Origin: Leptospira wolffii serovar Khorat str. Khorat-H2
GTDB taxonomy: Bacteria; Spirochaetota; Leptospiria; Leptospirales; Leptospiraceae
NCBI RefSeq assembly: GCF_000306115.2
Contig: NZ_AKWX02000004.1
Span: forward strand, 186,001 to 250,000
DNA: 64,000 nucleotides
Direction: 5' to 3'
Under the pieces are notes generated by a model. The model saw nothing but the letters and a program-made list of their open reading frames with translations. It did not search any database and was not told the DNA's origin. This document shows positions 29,121 to 39,553 of this stretch, piece after piece. Positions within the stretch are counted from its first letter, which is position 1. Each line of letters begins with the position of its first letter. A program made the position numbers and the translations under genes.

Positions 29121-32100
29121 GACTTCGTGCAAATATTCCTTCTCTTTTTCTCGGTCGGTTCGGATTATCGGACTACTTGCCGTTCTACTCTTCAATTCCG
29201 GCATATTCTCCCAATCTAAGAATTATTTCGACGATCTAACGTCGGAAAGAAAGCCCATCTTAGGAAGCGAAAAGGAAGATAAGTATGCCTTTCGATTTCC
29301 TCCCTTCGCTAGCGTGGAAAGTTGGGGACCGCATTTTTCCGTCCAGACTCTAGCATTATTTTCTTACACGAATTATCCTAGGTTTAAAGAAGTCTCATTC
29401 TTTCCCTTTTACAATCGGCTTTGGGCCAAAGAAAGCGATTCTTATCGGCATTATCTCGTTCCGTTTTTTTACTCCCAAAGGATAGAAGAGGCGAGCGGAG
29501 TCTCCGGCTTTCAATTTTCCCTTTTGCACTATCGACAGTACCAAACGGGAGCGAATTTCTCCGAGGAGTCCGTTCGATTTCCGTCCTTTCTTCCTTTATT
29601 CGGAGGCGAGAATTCGGTACTAAACGGTCAAGAGACTACGTTCCGATATGCGGTTCCGTTTCTATTCTTCCAGAAGCGCTCGCCCGAAACGAATTGGACT
29701 CAATTTCTACTCTTTCATTCAGGGAAGGATCGGGACTCTTCCTATGGTGCTATCTTTCCGTTTCTCTTTTGGGGGTCCGGAAACAATCGTAGGCATTTAA
29801 GTTTTTTTCCTCTTTGGTATTACGATTCCAACGATTCCAGTCGGGAAGGATCCTTTTTGACTCCCTTATTCGGCCAGGTTTGGAAGGACCGAGTGACCGT
29901 GGATAATACGGAAGAGGAAAGGTTCAGTTACTTTCTTCCTTACTTTAGAAATAGTATCCGAGAGAACGGAGAGTTAAAAAGATATAGGTCCTTTATTCCG
30001 GTCCTTTTTTATAGAAAATTCGAAAAGGACGCGGGAACGAATACGAATCTACTCGTTCTCGGAGGTTGGAATTCGGATGCGAAAGGGGATTATAAGTCTT
30101 CCTATTTCTTTCCGTTTCTATTCCACGAAAAGGGGGAGAAATTCGTTCTATTTCCCGCTTACTTCGATTTAGGTAAGGAAAAATTCGGGATTCTTCCGGC
30201 TCCTTTCTATTATTATAGAACCGCCACCAGTTCCCAATTTTATATTTTAAATACCTATTATTCTAAGGATTGGAAAGAATCCACTTTTCTGTTCTTTCCT
30301 CTGTTTTATAGAAACGTAAAACTTTCAGAGAGGACTACGGTTGCGCCCCTATTCTATAGAAACATAACCGAGGATCGTGCGGTTACCTATTTCTTGAATT
30401 CTTATTGGGAAGCGGAAAAGAACGGGAATTGGAGTTTTCTATTCTTCCCCTTATTCGCTCATTCGCAAAAAGGAGACGGATATACGAATTTCGGGCCTAT
30501 TTGGTATAGGGATACGGAAGGAAAGTCTTCTAGAACTCTTTTCGTAAATACGTACCTTTCTTGGAATCAGGAGGGAGAGTTTGATCGAGGGATCTTCTTT
30601 CCGTTACTATATTATAAATCTAAGGAATACTTTCATATTTTTCCCGTATATTTCGATACGAGCAGGGAAAAATTCGGTCTATTTCCGTTTCCATTCTATC
30701 ATTACGACGATTCCTATCGCACTCGCACTTATGCTTTAAACATGCTCTATTCTTCCGATAAGAACGGGGACTGGAGTTTTCTGTTTTTTCCCCTTTTCTA
30801 TAGGTCCCATACCGGATCGGAGAACACCACGTTTGCTCCGGCCTTTTATAGGAATTCGGATGGACTTTCCTCCAAGAATTATATTCTGAATTCGTATTGG
30901 TCCTATAATAAATCCGGAGAACTGGATCGTGCGGTCTTTTTTCCCTTACTGTTTTATAAGTCCAACGATTATTTTTCACTACTTCCTTTTCTGATAAAAG
31001 GAAATCGAACGGAGAACGAATACACTCTACTCCCGGCGCTTCTTACCTATTGGGATGAAGATCGACTTTGGGTTGCGAATACGTATCTCAAAAAGGATTC
31101 CAAGTCCGGAGATTATCGTCGGGTGACTATCTTTCCGTTCTGGTCCTATACCAGGAACGAAGAGGAGAGAAGTTATCTTCTTTTTCCCTTTTTCTATCGT
31201 GCGATAAATTCCTCGGAAACGAAGACGGTCGCTCCGCTTTACTATTCGTATCATTCTTCCGAAAAGGATTATTCCTTATACTTCCTTTACGAGACCTTCG
31301 AGTCAAAAAAAGAATCCACTCGTAGGGTTTATCCGTTTTATTTTTCCGGCTCGGATGACAGAGGTTCCTATTGGAACTTCCTGGGGATCGCAGGGAGAGG
31401 TTTCGGCAAGGAAGGGGACGCCGAGTATAGCTACGCCTTTCCCTTATACTTCTATAAAAAAGACAGCTATCGCTTGTTTATTCCGTTTTTCTTTCGTTTA
31501 GGATATGACGAGAAGCACTATAGGCATTTCGGAATATTCCATTATTGGAATAGATCTCCGGAGAAAGATAATACTTGGATCTGGCCTCTGTTGTGGTTCT
31601 CGAATGTGGACAAGGTACGTAAGGAGGATTTCACTACTTGGTTCCCCTTATATTGGAATTGGAATACCCCCAGGAGCAAGGGAGACATACTTCTTCCTTT
31701 TTACCTGAATTACGAGGAAGCGGATAAGTCCTTACAATTGGTTTTAGCATATTCTTATTCCCAATCCCTGGGTAATTTCGGAGGGTCCGCCGGTGTCGGG
31801 TCCAATGATAAGGAATATTTCATCGATACGGACCTGGGAATCTTCTATAATCTTTTTAGCATATCCAAGAGGACTGCTATTCCCAAGGACCAATTGCTTT
31901 GGTGGAGGGAAAATCATCCGGAAGAGGAGCCTACGAAGGAGAGTCCCGTCCCGGCGGTTTCTTCCGGAGTAAAGCAGGAAGAGAAGGTCGGAATCAATCG
32001 ATATCATAGACTTTTGCGGGAGAATGTCCGTTCTTTCTGGGGTGTCAGCGCTTTATTTGGAATTTTCAGTTACGAAGAGGGGGACGATAGACGTCATTTG

Positions 32101-34977
32101 CGTCTTTTGCCTTTGAGTTGGTTCTCTTGGTCCAAAACTTCCGACAATAAGGTGTATGCGGCTCCGTTTTTCTTTTATAGCCGCATCGCGGACGAATCCT
32201 ATTTGCTAGTCTTTCCGTTTTACGGAAGACAAAGCCAGTCGGAGGATTATCTGGAATCCTATCTTTTGCTCGGATTCTTAAGAAGCAAACAAGGGGAAAC
32301 TAGGGATTATTCCGTTCTTTGGCCTCTTACTCGTTTGTATTATTCCCCGGATTCTTGGGGATTTAGATTCTTTCCTCTGGTTTCTCACGAGGAGACAAAG
32401 GCGGGCACTCGCACTCTTTCTCTGTTATATTATAGAAATTTAAACACCGAAGGGAGCGTGACCACGAGTTCCTTTCATAGTATAGCTTTACCTCTGATTC
32501 ATTATAATTATGAGACCACTACCACGGACGAGGGGACCTGGAAGAAAGGAACGGATATGTTCCTTCCCTTTTATCTCAGAAATTCCACGGTCACTAAGAC
32601 CGCGAGCGGAGTATTCTCATACGGAGAAGTCTATACTCTTCTATCCCGATACAAACACGCGAATCGTTTGGACGGAACTTCCTCTTCCGAATTCATTTCT
32701 CCGCTTTATTATTTTTCCAGGGAGAGAAAGGCGGGGCAATCGGAAGAAGAAGCCCAAAAATTCGATTTTCTTCCGATTCCTTGGGCGTTTTGGCAAAGGG
32801 ATTCCGTTTCGAGTAAATTCTTCCTTTTGGGTTATTATTCGGAAAGAACGGAAGTCTCTAATTATACTACTTTTCTGGGACTAGTTAGCTCTTCCGAGAC
32901 TAGGACGGGAACTCGCAGCGAGAGCTCTTTTAGAATGTTTCCGTTCTATTTCTACGGTAAGGAGACGGATGGGAATAAGATCTTGAGCCAATATTCGACC
33001 GTGCCGATCCTATTCAGCTGGAGTCGGGAGAAAGATAAACGCTCTTTGAATATATTAGGATTCTTGAATTCCGTCAGTTCCGATTCGGAGGATTCCTTCG
33101 CTTTTCTTCCGTTCTTTTATAAAATTTCCCAAACGGAGAATTCTCCCCAAGGGATCACAGAGATTCGGACCGTTTACACTCCGTTGGCAAAATACGAAAG
33201 CCGTAAAGAATCGAACGGAACTTCGGTGACTAGTTTTCTGTCTCCGTTCTATTATTCCTATCGATTCTTAAGGGGAGGGGAGCCGGAGGAGAATGCAACC
33301 AAGCTGGATTTTTATTTGATTCCCGGTTTGTATTGGGAGAGGAGCCCTAAAGAGTCCACATTCTTCCTATTAGGATTTTATAGGGAAAGGACGGAATACT
33401 CCGGCGAGACTAGTTTCCTCGGGCTGATTTCTTCTTACGATTTCCATGTGGGAAGCAGAACGAAGGAATCATTCCAGGTCGTTCCTTTCTATTTCTCCAG
33501 TTTGGAAAAAGAAGGAGAGAAGGAGTTGAGAAGTTCTAGGACGATTCCGATTCTGTACCATTCTTCTCGTGAAGGAGAAAGTAGTAGTTGGAATGTTCTG
33601 GGCCTTTTAAACGGAACAAAATCGGAGACCGAAGAATCGTTCGCTTTGTATCCTTTCGTTTCGATTACGGATACGAAATCGAAAAATTTCCAGACCAGAA
33701 CGGTTTGGGGGATTCCTTTTTATTACGACAAAACGGAATATGTGGGAGGAAATTCCAATTCTCTTTCCGTGAATCCTCTGGGAGTGTTTACTCGTTCCAA
33801 TCATAATTCCTACCAAACCGATACTGTTTTTTGGTTTTTACCGATTCCCACTTTGTATTATGAAAAGAGTGTTTCTCCTCTTGGAATCGTGAATCGTGAG
33901 CTGAGTTTTCTGGAATTGATAACTTATAAAAGTAGGGAAGATACCAAGGAAGGAAAAGTGGACAAGACCGAGTTTTCGGCTTTCCTTTTCGCGTCCGGAA
34001 AATCGGAGACTTATCCGACCCAAAGCGGTTTGAGATCGGAGTCGCAGTATTATATTTTCCCTCTTTTCTGGTTAGGTAGGGAATCGTTGGCGAACCAGTC
34101 CAAAACTCATCTTAATTTCTTAATATTTGCGGATTACTCGAGCGAATCCGTTACCAAGAGCTCCAGACTTATCCTCGGGCCATTCTTCCATTTTGCGGAG
34201 GCGAATTCCAGAACATTCGGAATATTTCCTCTTGCCTTCTGGCAAAACGATACCAATTCCAATTCTTGGGGCGTTCTACCTTTGGTGTTTAGAAAGAAAG
34301 AAGTCGATTATTCTTTCTGGTTCGCTTTGGGGGTCTACGGTTATTCCGACTCCGAGGAGAATCGTTGGGGATTCGCAGGTCTTGTGGATACAAGTTACGA
34401 GTCGAAACGTAAGCGTAGGAACTTGAATCTATTCCTAGGATTGATCCATACGGAACTCGAGGAATCCAGGACGCAAGTGGCGATTTTGGGCGGAATACTC
34501 GGAGGATACGAGGGGCGTCCCGATTATTCCGACGCGAATTTTCTTTGGTTGAGATACCGTTCCTCTCCGGGGGATACTCTCGCGAATTTCCTTCCAGTCT
34601 ACTATTATCATAGGGACGCGGATGGAACTGCGGCCTTAGTGCCTCCGATACTCGGATATTTCTCTTCCGAGAAAGACGGAAGATTCGATATGCTGGGCCT
34701 TGGTCTTCTTTATTATAGGAACCAGAGAATTTCTAAGGAAGAGGATTTGATGCTCGTGGGTCCGGGATTGTTCTATTATAAACAGACTCCGACGGCGATG
34801 GGACTGCATTCGATGGGAATCCTAGCTCTTCCGGTTATGGGAGGTCTTCTATGGGATTGGGAATACGAGACGAGAACTAGCTACAGCAGATATTCCATTC
34901 TGAACATATTATATAGCAGGACAACGAGAAAAGACGGAACCCAGTTCAGTAGGATTCTGGGATTTAAAATAGAATAA
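29113..34977 (+). CDS. giant exported aromatic-repeat protein
   Basis: 1954 residues, not recognised. A signal peptide is visible (RSVRIIGLLAVLLFNSGIFSQ, ending near residue 34). The rest is a continuous series of units of about 20-25 residues with the pattern F/L-F-P-L/F-F/W/Y-Y followed by charged, S/T-rich turns, e.g. FLFFPLFYRNVKLSERTTVAPLFYRN. Higher-order duplications show: a YFD...EKFG module recurs at residues 351 and 514, and a YYSERTE/FYRERTE module with period about 181 near 1227 and 1408. This is what a large beta-sheet structure would look like, either an outer-membrane barrel or a solenoid; the location is inferred. The last gene of the lipB-murJ operon; a terminator follows. 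Confidence 0.8.
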   Translation: MIKTSCKYSFSFSRSVRIIGLLAVLLFNSGIFSQSKNYFDDLTSERKPILGSEKEDKYAFRFPPFASVESWGPHFSVQTLALFSYTNYPRFKEVSFFPFYNRLWAKESDSYRHYLVPFFYSQRIEEASGVSGFQFSLLHYRQYQTGANFSEESVRFPSFLPLFGGENSVLNGQETTFRYAVPFLFFQKRSPETNWTQFLLFHSGKDRDSSYGAIFPFLFWGSGNNRRHLSFFPLWYYDSNDSSREGSFLTPLFGQVWKDRVTVDNTEEERFSYFLPYFRNSIRENGELKRYRSFIPVLFYRKFEKDAGTNTNLLVLGGWNSDAKGDYKSSYFFPFLFHEKGEKFVLFPAYFDLGKEKFGILPAPFYYYRTATSSQFYILNTYYSKDWKESTFLFFPLFYRNVKLSERTTVAPLFYRNITEDRAVTYFLNSYWEAEKNGNWSFLFFPLFAHSQKGDGYTNFGPIWYRDTEGKSSRTLFVNTYLSWNQEGEFDRGIFFPLLYYKSKEYFHIFPVYFDTSREKFGLFPFPFYHYDDSYRTRTYALNMLYSSDKNGDWSFLFFPLFYRSHTGSENTTFAPAFYRNSDGLSSKNYILNSYWSYNKSGELDRAVFFPLLFYKSNDYFSLLPFLIKGNRTENEYTLLPALLTYWDEDRLWVANTYLKKDSKSGDYRRVTIFPFWSYTRNEEERSYLLFPFFYRAINSSETKTVAPLYYSYHSSEKDYSLYFLYETFESKKESTRRVYPFYFSGSDDRGSYWNFLGIAGRGFGKEGDAEYSYAFPLYFYKKDSYRLFIPFFFRLGYDEKHYRHFGIFHYWNRSPEKDNTWIWPLLWFSNVDKVRKEDFTTWFPLYWNWNTPRSKGDILLPFYLNYEEADKSLQLVLAYSYSQSLGNFGGSAGVGSNDKEYFIDTDLGIFYNLFSISKRTAIPKDQLLWWRENHPEEEPTKESPVPAVSSGVKQEEKVGINRYHRLLRENVRSFWGVSALFGIFSYEEGDDRRHLRLLPLSWFSWSKTSDNKVYAAPFFFYSRIADESYLLVFPFYGRQSQSEDYLESYLLLGFLRSKQGETRDYSVLWPLTRLYYSPDSWGFRFFPLVSHEETKAGTRTLSLLYYRNLNTEGSVTTSSFHSIALPLIHYNYETTTTDEGTWKKGTDMFLPFYLRNSTVTKTASGVFSYGEVYTLLSRYKHANRLDGTSSSEFISPLYYFSRERKAGQSEEEAQKFDFLPIPWAFWQRDSVSSKFFLLGYYSERTEVSNYTTFLGLVSSSETRTGTRSESSFRMFPFYFYGKETDGNKILSQYSTVPILFSWSREKDKRSLNILGFLNSVSSDSEDSFAFLPFFYKISQTENSPQGITEIRTVYTPLAKYESRKESNGTSVTSFLSPFYYSYRFLRGGEPEENATKLDFYLIPGLYWERSPKESTFFLLGFYRERTEYSGETSFLGLISSYDFHVGSRTKESFQVVPFYFSSLEKEGEKELRSSRTIPILYHSSREGESSSWNVLGLLNGTKSETEESFALYPFVSITDTKSKNFQTRTVWGIPFYYDKTEYVGGNSNSLSVNPLGVFTRSNHNSYQTDTVFWFLPIPTLYYEKSVSPLGIVNRELSFLELITYKSREDTKEGKVDKTEFSAFLFASGKSETYPTQSGLRSESQYYIFPLFWLGRESLANQSKTHLNFLIFADYSSESVTKSSRLILGPFFHFAEANSRTFGIFPLAFWQNDTNSNSWGVLPLVFRKKEVDYSFWFALGVYGYSDSEENRWGFAGLVDTSYESKRKRRNLNLFLGLIHTELEESRTQVAILGGILGGYEGRPDYSDANFLWLRYRSSPGDTLANFLPVYYYHRDADGTAALVPPILGYFSSEKDGRFDMLGLGLLYYRNQRISKEEDLMLVGPGLFYYKQTPTAMGLHSMGILALPVMGGLLWDWEYETRTSYSRYSILNILYSRTTRKDGTQFSRILGFKIE

Positions 34978-34991
34978 TATTCTAAAAATAA

Positions 34992-35020
34992 AAAAGCCGA
35001 GGAAAAATTCCCCGGCTTTT
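34992..35020. terminator. bidirectional intrinsic terminator
   Basis: Arms AAAAGCCG and CGGCTTTT with additional inner GG/CC pairing around an AT-rich loop, flanked by A and T runs. It lies between the giant repeat gene and groL, which converge, so it should serve both. Confidence 0.85.
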
Positions 35021-35046
35021 ACTTTTCCGAAAGGAAGAGGGCAACA

Positions 35047-36705
<1,659 letters not shown>

Positions 36706-36993
36706 TTACTTTTTCACGATGGCAAGAATGTCGCTTTCGCGGATGATTAAGTATTCTTTACCGTCGGATTTGATTTCAGTTCCGGAATATTTGCCGTATA
36801 GAACGACGTCACCGGGTTTAACTTCCAGGGGCACAAGCTTTCCGTCTTCATAACGTCCGCTTCCTACCTCTACAACTTTTCCCTCTTGCGGTTTTTCTTT
36901 AGCCGTATCAGGAACGAAGATGCTGCCGATTTTTTCTTCGGCTTCTTGTTTAGGTTCAACCAAAACACGGTCGCCCAATGGTTTAATCGCCAT
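36706..36993 (-). CDS. groES: co-chaperonin GroES (Cpn10)
   Basis: 95 residues. The lid of the GroEL cage. [13 protein letters not shown] at the N terminus and the mobile-loop segment [20 protein letters not shown] are family signatures. AGAGGAG lies about 8 nt upstream of the ATG. Expression is probably repressed by HrcA at the two CIRCE elements immediately upstream. Confidence 0.98.
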   Translation of the reverse strand: MAIKPLGDRVLVEPKQEAEEKIGSIFVPDTAKEKPQEGKVVEVGSGRYEDGKLVPLEVKPGDVVLYGKYSGTEIKSDGKEYLIIRESDILAIVKK

Positions 36994-37015
36994 GACTTTC
37001 TCCTCTTAGAGTCTC

Positions 37016-37042
37016 TTAGCACTTGTAGTATATGAGTGCTTG
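37016..37042 (-). promoter_or_regulatory. CIRCE element 1 over the groES promoter
   Basis: TTAGCACTT, nine bases, then GAGTGCTTG: the HrcA operator pattern TTAGCACTC-N9-GAGTGCTAA with exact spacing and a few mismatches. A -10-like TATACT for groES lies in the 9-base spacer on the minus strand (plus-strand 37027-37032), with a weak -35-like TGGAAC 17 nt upstream of it. Binding of HrcA here would block RNA polymerase directly. Confidence 0.85.
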
Positions 37043-37081
37043 AATTTAAGTTCCAGGAAAAACGAAACAGGGGTAGGCGGT

Positions 37082-37108
37082 CAAGCACTTTCAAGCGGAG
37101 AGTGCTAA
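37082..37108 (-). promoter_or_regulatory. CIRCE element 2, upstream copy
   Basis: CAAGCACTT, nine bases, then GAGTGCTAA: one half-site is perfect and the other diverges, the reverse of element 1. It lies 39 bp farther from groES. Tandem CIRCE copies would allow tighter HrcA control. Confidence 0.8.
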
Positions 37109-37194
37109 TTCCCGCCTTAAAAACCCGGTTCGGTAGGGAATTTTTCATTTCCCGATTTTCAGATTGGGGAGTCTAATCGCCTCCTCCTCGGTAC

Positions 37195-37216
37195 GATTTA
37201 TGCCTAGGCATAAATC
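37195..37216. promoter_or_regulatory. 22-bp perfect palindrome upstream of the photolyase gene
   Basis: Arms GATTTATGCCT and AGGCATAAATC meet without a spacer. No T-run follows, so it is not a terminator. It lies about 76 bp before the photolyase start and about 90 bp beyond the second CIRCE element, so it is a good candidate operator for a dimeric regulator of the photolyase gene. Confidence 0.6.
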
Positions 37217-37292
37217 ACTCGGGACGGGCCCCTGGGGTTATAGGTATAAGTCTTGGGTAGAAGGTACTACATTGGATGAGAAGGGATAGGCT

Positions 37293-38804
37293 TTGTTTTC
37301 AGAGAAGAATTTGATTCGAGTGAGAGAGGGAAATAAGAAGCCGGTTCGGGAAGAAGGAGAATTCGTACTGTATTGGATCCGGGCGAACCGACGACTGGCA
37401 TGGAATCACAGTCTGGATTATTCCATCCATTTGGCTAAGAAGTTTGGAAAGCCTCTGGTGATTTTCGAATCCGTAAGGATGGACTTCGAATGGAGTTCCC
37501 CTAGGCTCCATCGTTTTCTTTTGGAAGGAATTTGCGATACTGCGGAGGAAGCCAAAAAAAAGGGCTTCACCTACTGGGCATTCATAGAGACCGAAGAGGT
37601 CTCTTTGAAGAATGTAGTACCTTCTACCTTAAGTCGTTCGGCCCTCGTCGTTACGGACGATTTTCCCTGTTTCTTTCTCCCGGCGCATGCGGAAGAACTA
37701 TCCCGCACCTTGGATTGCAAGTTTCTTCTGGTGGACTCGAATTCAGTAGTACCCCTTACCGCTTACGAGGCCTCTTACGTGTATGCCAGGGTACTTAGGC
37801 CAAGGTTACACGACCGGTTTTTGGAATCCTTTGCATTTCATTCCGATCCGAAACCGAATTCCAAAGGAATCCCTTCTTCCGATGCTCTAAAACCTCCGGA
37901 ATATCTATTTTCTACAGATCGGAAAGACATAGATTCCGTTTTGGCCCGGATGAAATCCAGGTGTCCTGATGTAGTACCTTATACAAATCGGATCGGAGGT
38001 AGAAAAGAGGCGCTTCGACTTATGGCGAAATTCTTAAAAGAGGGCCTCCCCTTTTATTCGGAAGAAAGGAGCGAACCCCGCCCTCCGGAGACTTCCCGGT
38101 CTTCGTCGCTTTCTCCCTATCTGCATTTCGGGATGATTTCTTCCGAAGAATTGACTCTTGTGGCACTACAATCGGATCCTAGGGTTACCTGGACTCCCGA
38201 AACGATCAACCATTCTCAGAGAGGAAAGAACGAAGGATTCTTCCATCCGAATCCAAATGTGAATTCCTTTTTGGACGAACTATTAACTTGGAGAGAATTG
38301 GGTTTTCTATTCTTCCATAAGTCTCCCGACTTTCGAAAGGATCTTTCCATTCTACCCGATTGGGCTAAGAAGACATTAGAATTTCATAAATCGGATCCTA
38401 GAAAATACGTTTATTCCAAGGAAGAGTTGGAAAACGCCAGAACCCACGATCCTATTTGGAACGCCGCCCAGAAGGAATTAGTTCTAACCGGCTCCATGCA
38501 GAATTACTTAAGAATGCTTTGGGGAAAAAAGGTGATAGAATGGACTCGTTCTCCCGAGGAAGCTTTTTCCATATTAGAAGATCTGAATCACAAATACGCG
38601 TACGACGGTCGGGATCCGAATTCCTATACCGGGATTTTATGGTGTTTCGGGGCCTTCGATCGACCCTGGTTTCCGGAAAGGGAAATTTTCGGGACGGTCC
38701 GTTACATGTCTTCGGAATCCGCGGCCAAGAAATTTAAACTCAAGCCCTATCTGGATTTTATCCATTCCTTAGAAGGGAAGAAGGAGCCGGGTCTTTTTGC
38801 ATAA
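37293..38804 (+). CDS. deoxyribodipyrimidine photolyase, class II-like
   Basis: 503 residues. The N-terminal alpha/beta domain starts VLYWIRANRRLAWNHSLDYSI, the class II pattern YWM..D.R..DNWAL. The C-terminal FAD domain has YLRMLWGKKVIEWTRSPEEA, HKYAYDGRDPNSYTGILW and FGTVRYMS, all close to class II CPD photolyases. The enzyme repairs UV pyrimidine dimers with reduced FAD and light. The TTG at 37293 is the first start in the frame and has no clear ribosome site, so translation may begin a few codons later. Confidence 0.85.
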   Translation: MFSEKNLIRVREGNKKPVREEGEFVLYWIRANRRLAWNHSLDYSIHLAKKFGKPLVIFESVRMDFEWSSPRLHRFLLEGICDTAEEAKKKGFTYWAFIETEEVSLKNVVPSTLSRSALVVTDDFPCFFLPAHAEELSRTLDCKFLLVDSNSVVPLTAYEASYVYARVLRPRLHDRFLESFAFHSDPKPNSKGIPSSDALKPPEYLFSTDRKDIDSVLARMKSRCPDVVPYTNRIGGRKEALRLMAKFLKEGLPFYSEERSEPRPPETSRSSSLSPYLHFGMISSEELTLVALQSDPRVTWTPETINHSQRGKNEGFFHPNPNVNSFLDELLTWRELGFLFFHKSPDFRKDLSILPDWAKKTLEFHKSDPRKYVYSKEELENARTHDPIWNAAQKELVLTGSMQNYLRMLWGKKVIEWTRSPEEAFSILEDLNHKYAYDGRDPNSYTGILWCFGAFDRPWFPEREIFGTVRYMSSESAAKKFKLKPYLDFIHSLEGKKEPGLFA

Positions 38805-38880
38805 CGAACGTTATTTGATTTGAAAGAGAAAGGCTTGCGAAATCTTCTCCTTGGTATATTCTGTAATCCGGAGGATGACA

Positions 38881-39216
38881 ATGTCCGAAAACAAAAAATA
38901 CGAAACATTACAGGAATTCTGGCCCTTCTATCTGAGAGAACATTCGAATAAAATGAATCGTGTGTTTCATTTCATAGGAACGACCTGCGCTTTGATTTTT
39001 ATCATTTCTTCCCTGGTTTTTCTGAACGCTTGGTACTTATTGGCGGCCCTATTTAGCGGATATTTCTTCGCTTGGATCGGTCACTTTTTTCTGGAAAAGA
39101 ATCGTCCTGCCACCTTCATCTACCCGTTTAAGTCCTTTGTCAGCGATTGGAGAATGTACTTCTGCACAATCACCGGACAGTTGGACAAAGAACTCCAAAA
39201 GGCAGGAGTAAAATAG
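38881..39216 (+). CDS. DUF962/Mpo1-like membrane protein
   Basis: 111 residues. The ATG at 38881 is chosen because CCGGAGG sits 6 nt upstream; two in-frame ATGs slightly earlier lack a proper ribosome site. NKMNRVFHFIGT, AWIGHFFLEKNRPATF and the following YPFKSFVSDWRM are DUF962 signatures, with the H...H...E/H pattern of the yeast Mpo1 2-hydroxy-fatty-acid dioxygenase family. Two hydrophobic segments lie at about 35-75. Enzymatic activity in bacteria is an inference from the family. Confidence 0.85.
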   Translation: MSENKKYETLQEFWPFYLREHSNKMNRVFHFIGTTCALIFIISSLVFLNAWYLLAALFSGYFFAWIGHFFLEKNRPATFIYPFKSFVSDWRMYFCTITGQLDKELQKAGVK

Positions 39217-39553
39217 CAAAATAGTTCCCACCTGAATTCTTCGATTCTTCCGGAGCTCTCCATCGACTTCGGAAGGATTCCTGCCTTCTCTCCTTTTCGT
39301 TCTCCTCTTTGATGAATTTCCGAATGCTCCATACTAACTAACGGATCCTAACGTATTTGTTTCCCCCATTTGGGGGATGGAAAGAATTCACACCATTTAA
39401 GGAATAGGCTTTTCTCTTAAACAAGTACGTTATTGGACATTATTACCGCTTGCGTTATTCGAGTCCGGATTCGAAATTCTTAAGCACGATTTCTTTTTTT
39501 CCTTCTCAAGGTGGAAATTCCTTTTACTCTGCCCGCGAGACCTGGGGGTTTAT
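39217..39553. other. intergenic region upstream of the Amt fusion gene
   Basis: No gene seen. It contains one compact hairpin, TCCCCC-ATTT-GGGGGA (39362-39377), without a T-run, and otherwise mixed sequence. I looked for a sigma-54 promoter, expected for nitrogen genes, near TTGGACATTATTACC at about 39433, but the GG-to-GC spacing is one base too long. Confidence 0.4.

Noticed and set aside
39400..39553. Sigma-54 promoter upstream of the ammonium transporter fusion
   Set aside because: The GG and GC elements near 39433 are one base too far apart, and no activator site is seen.
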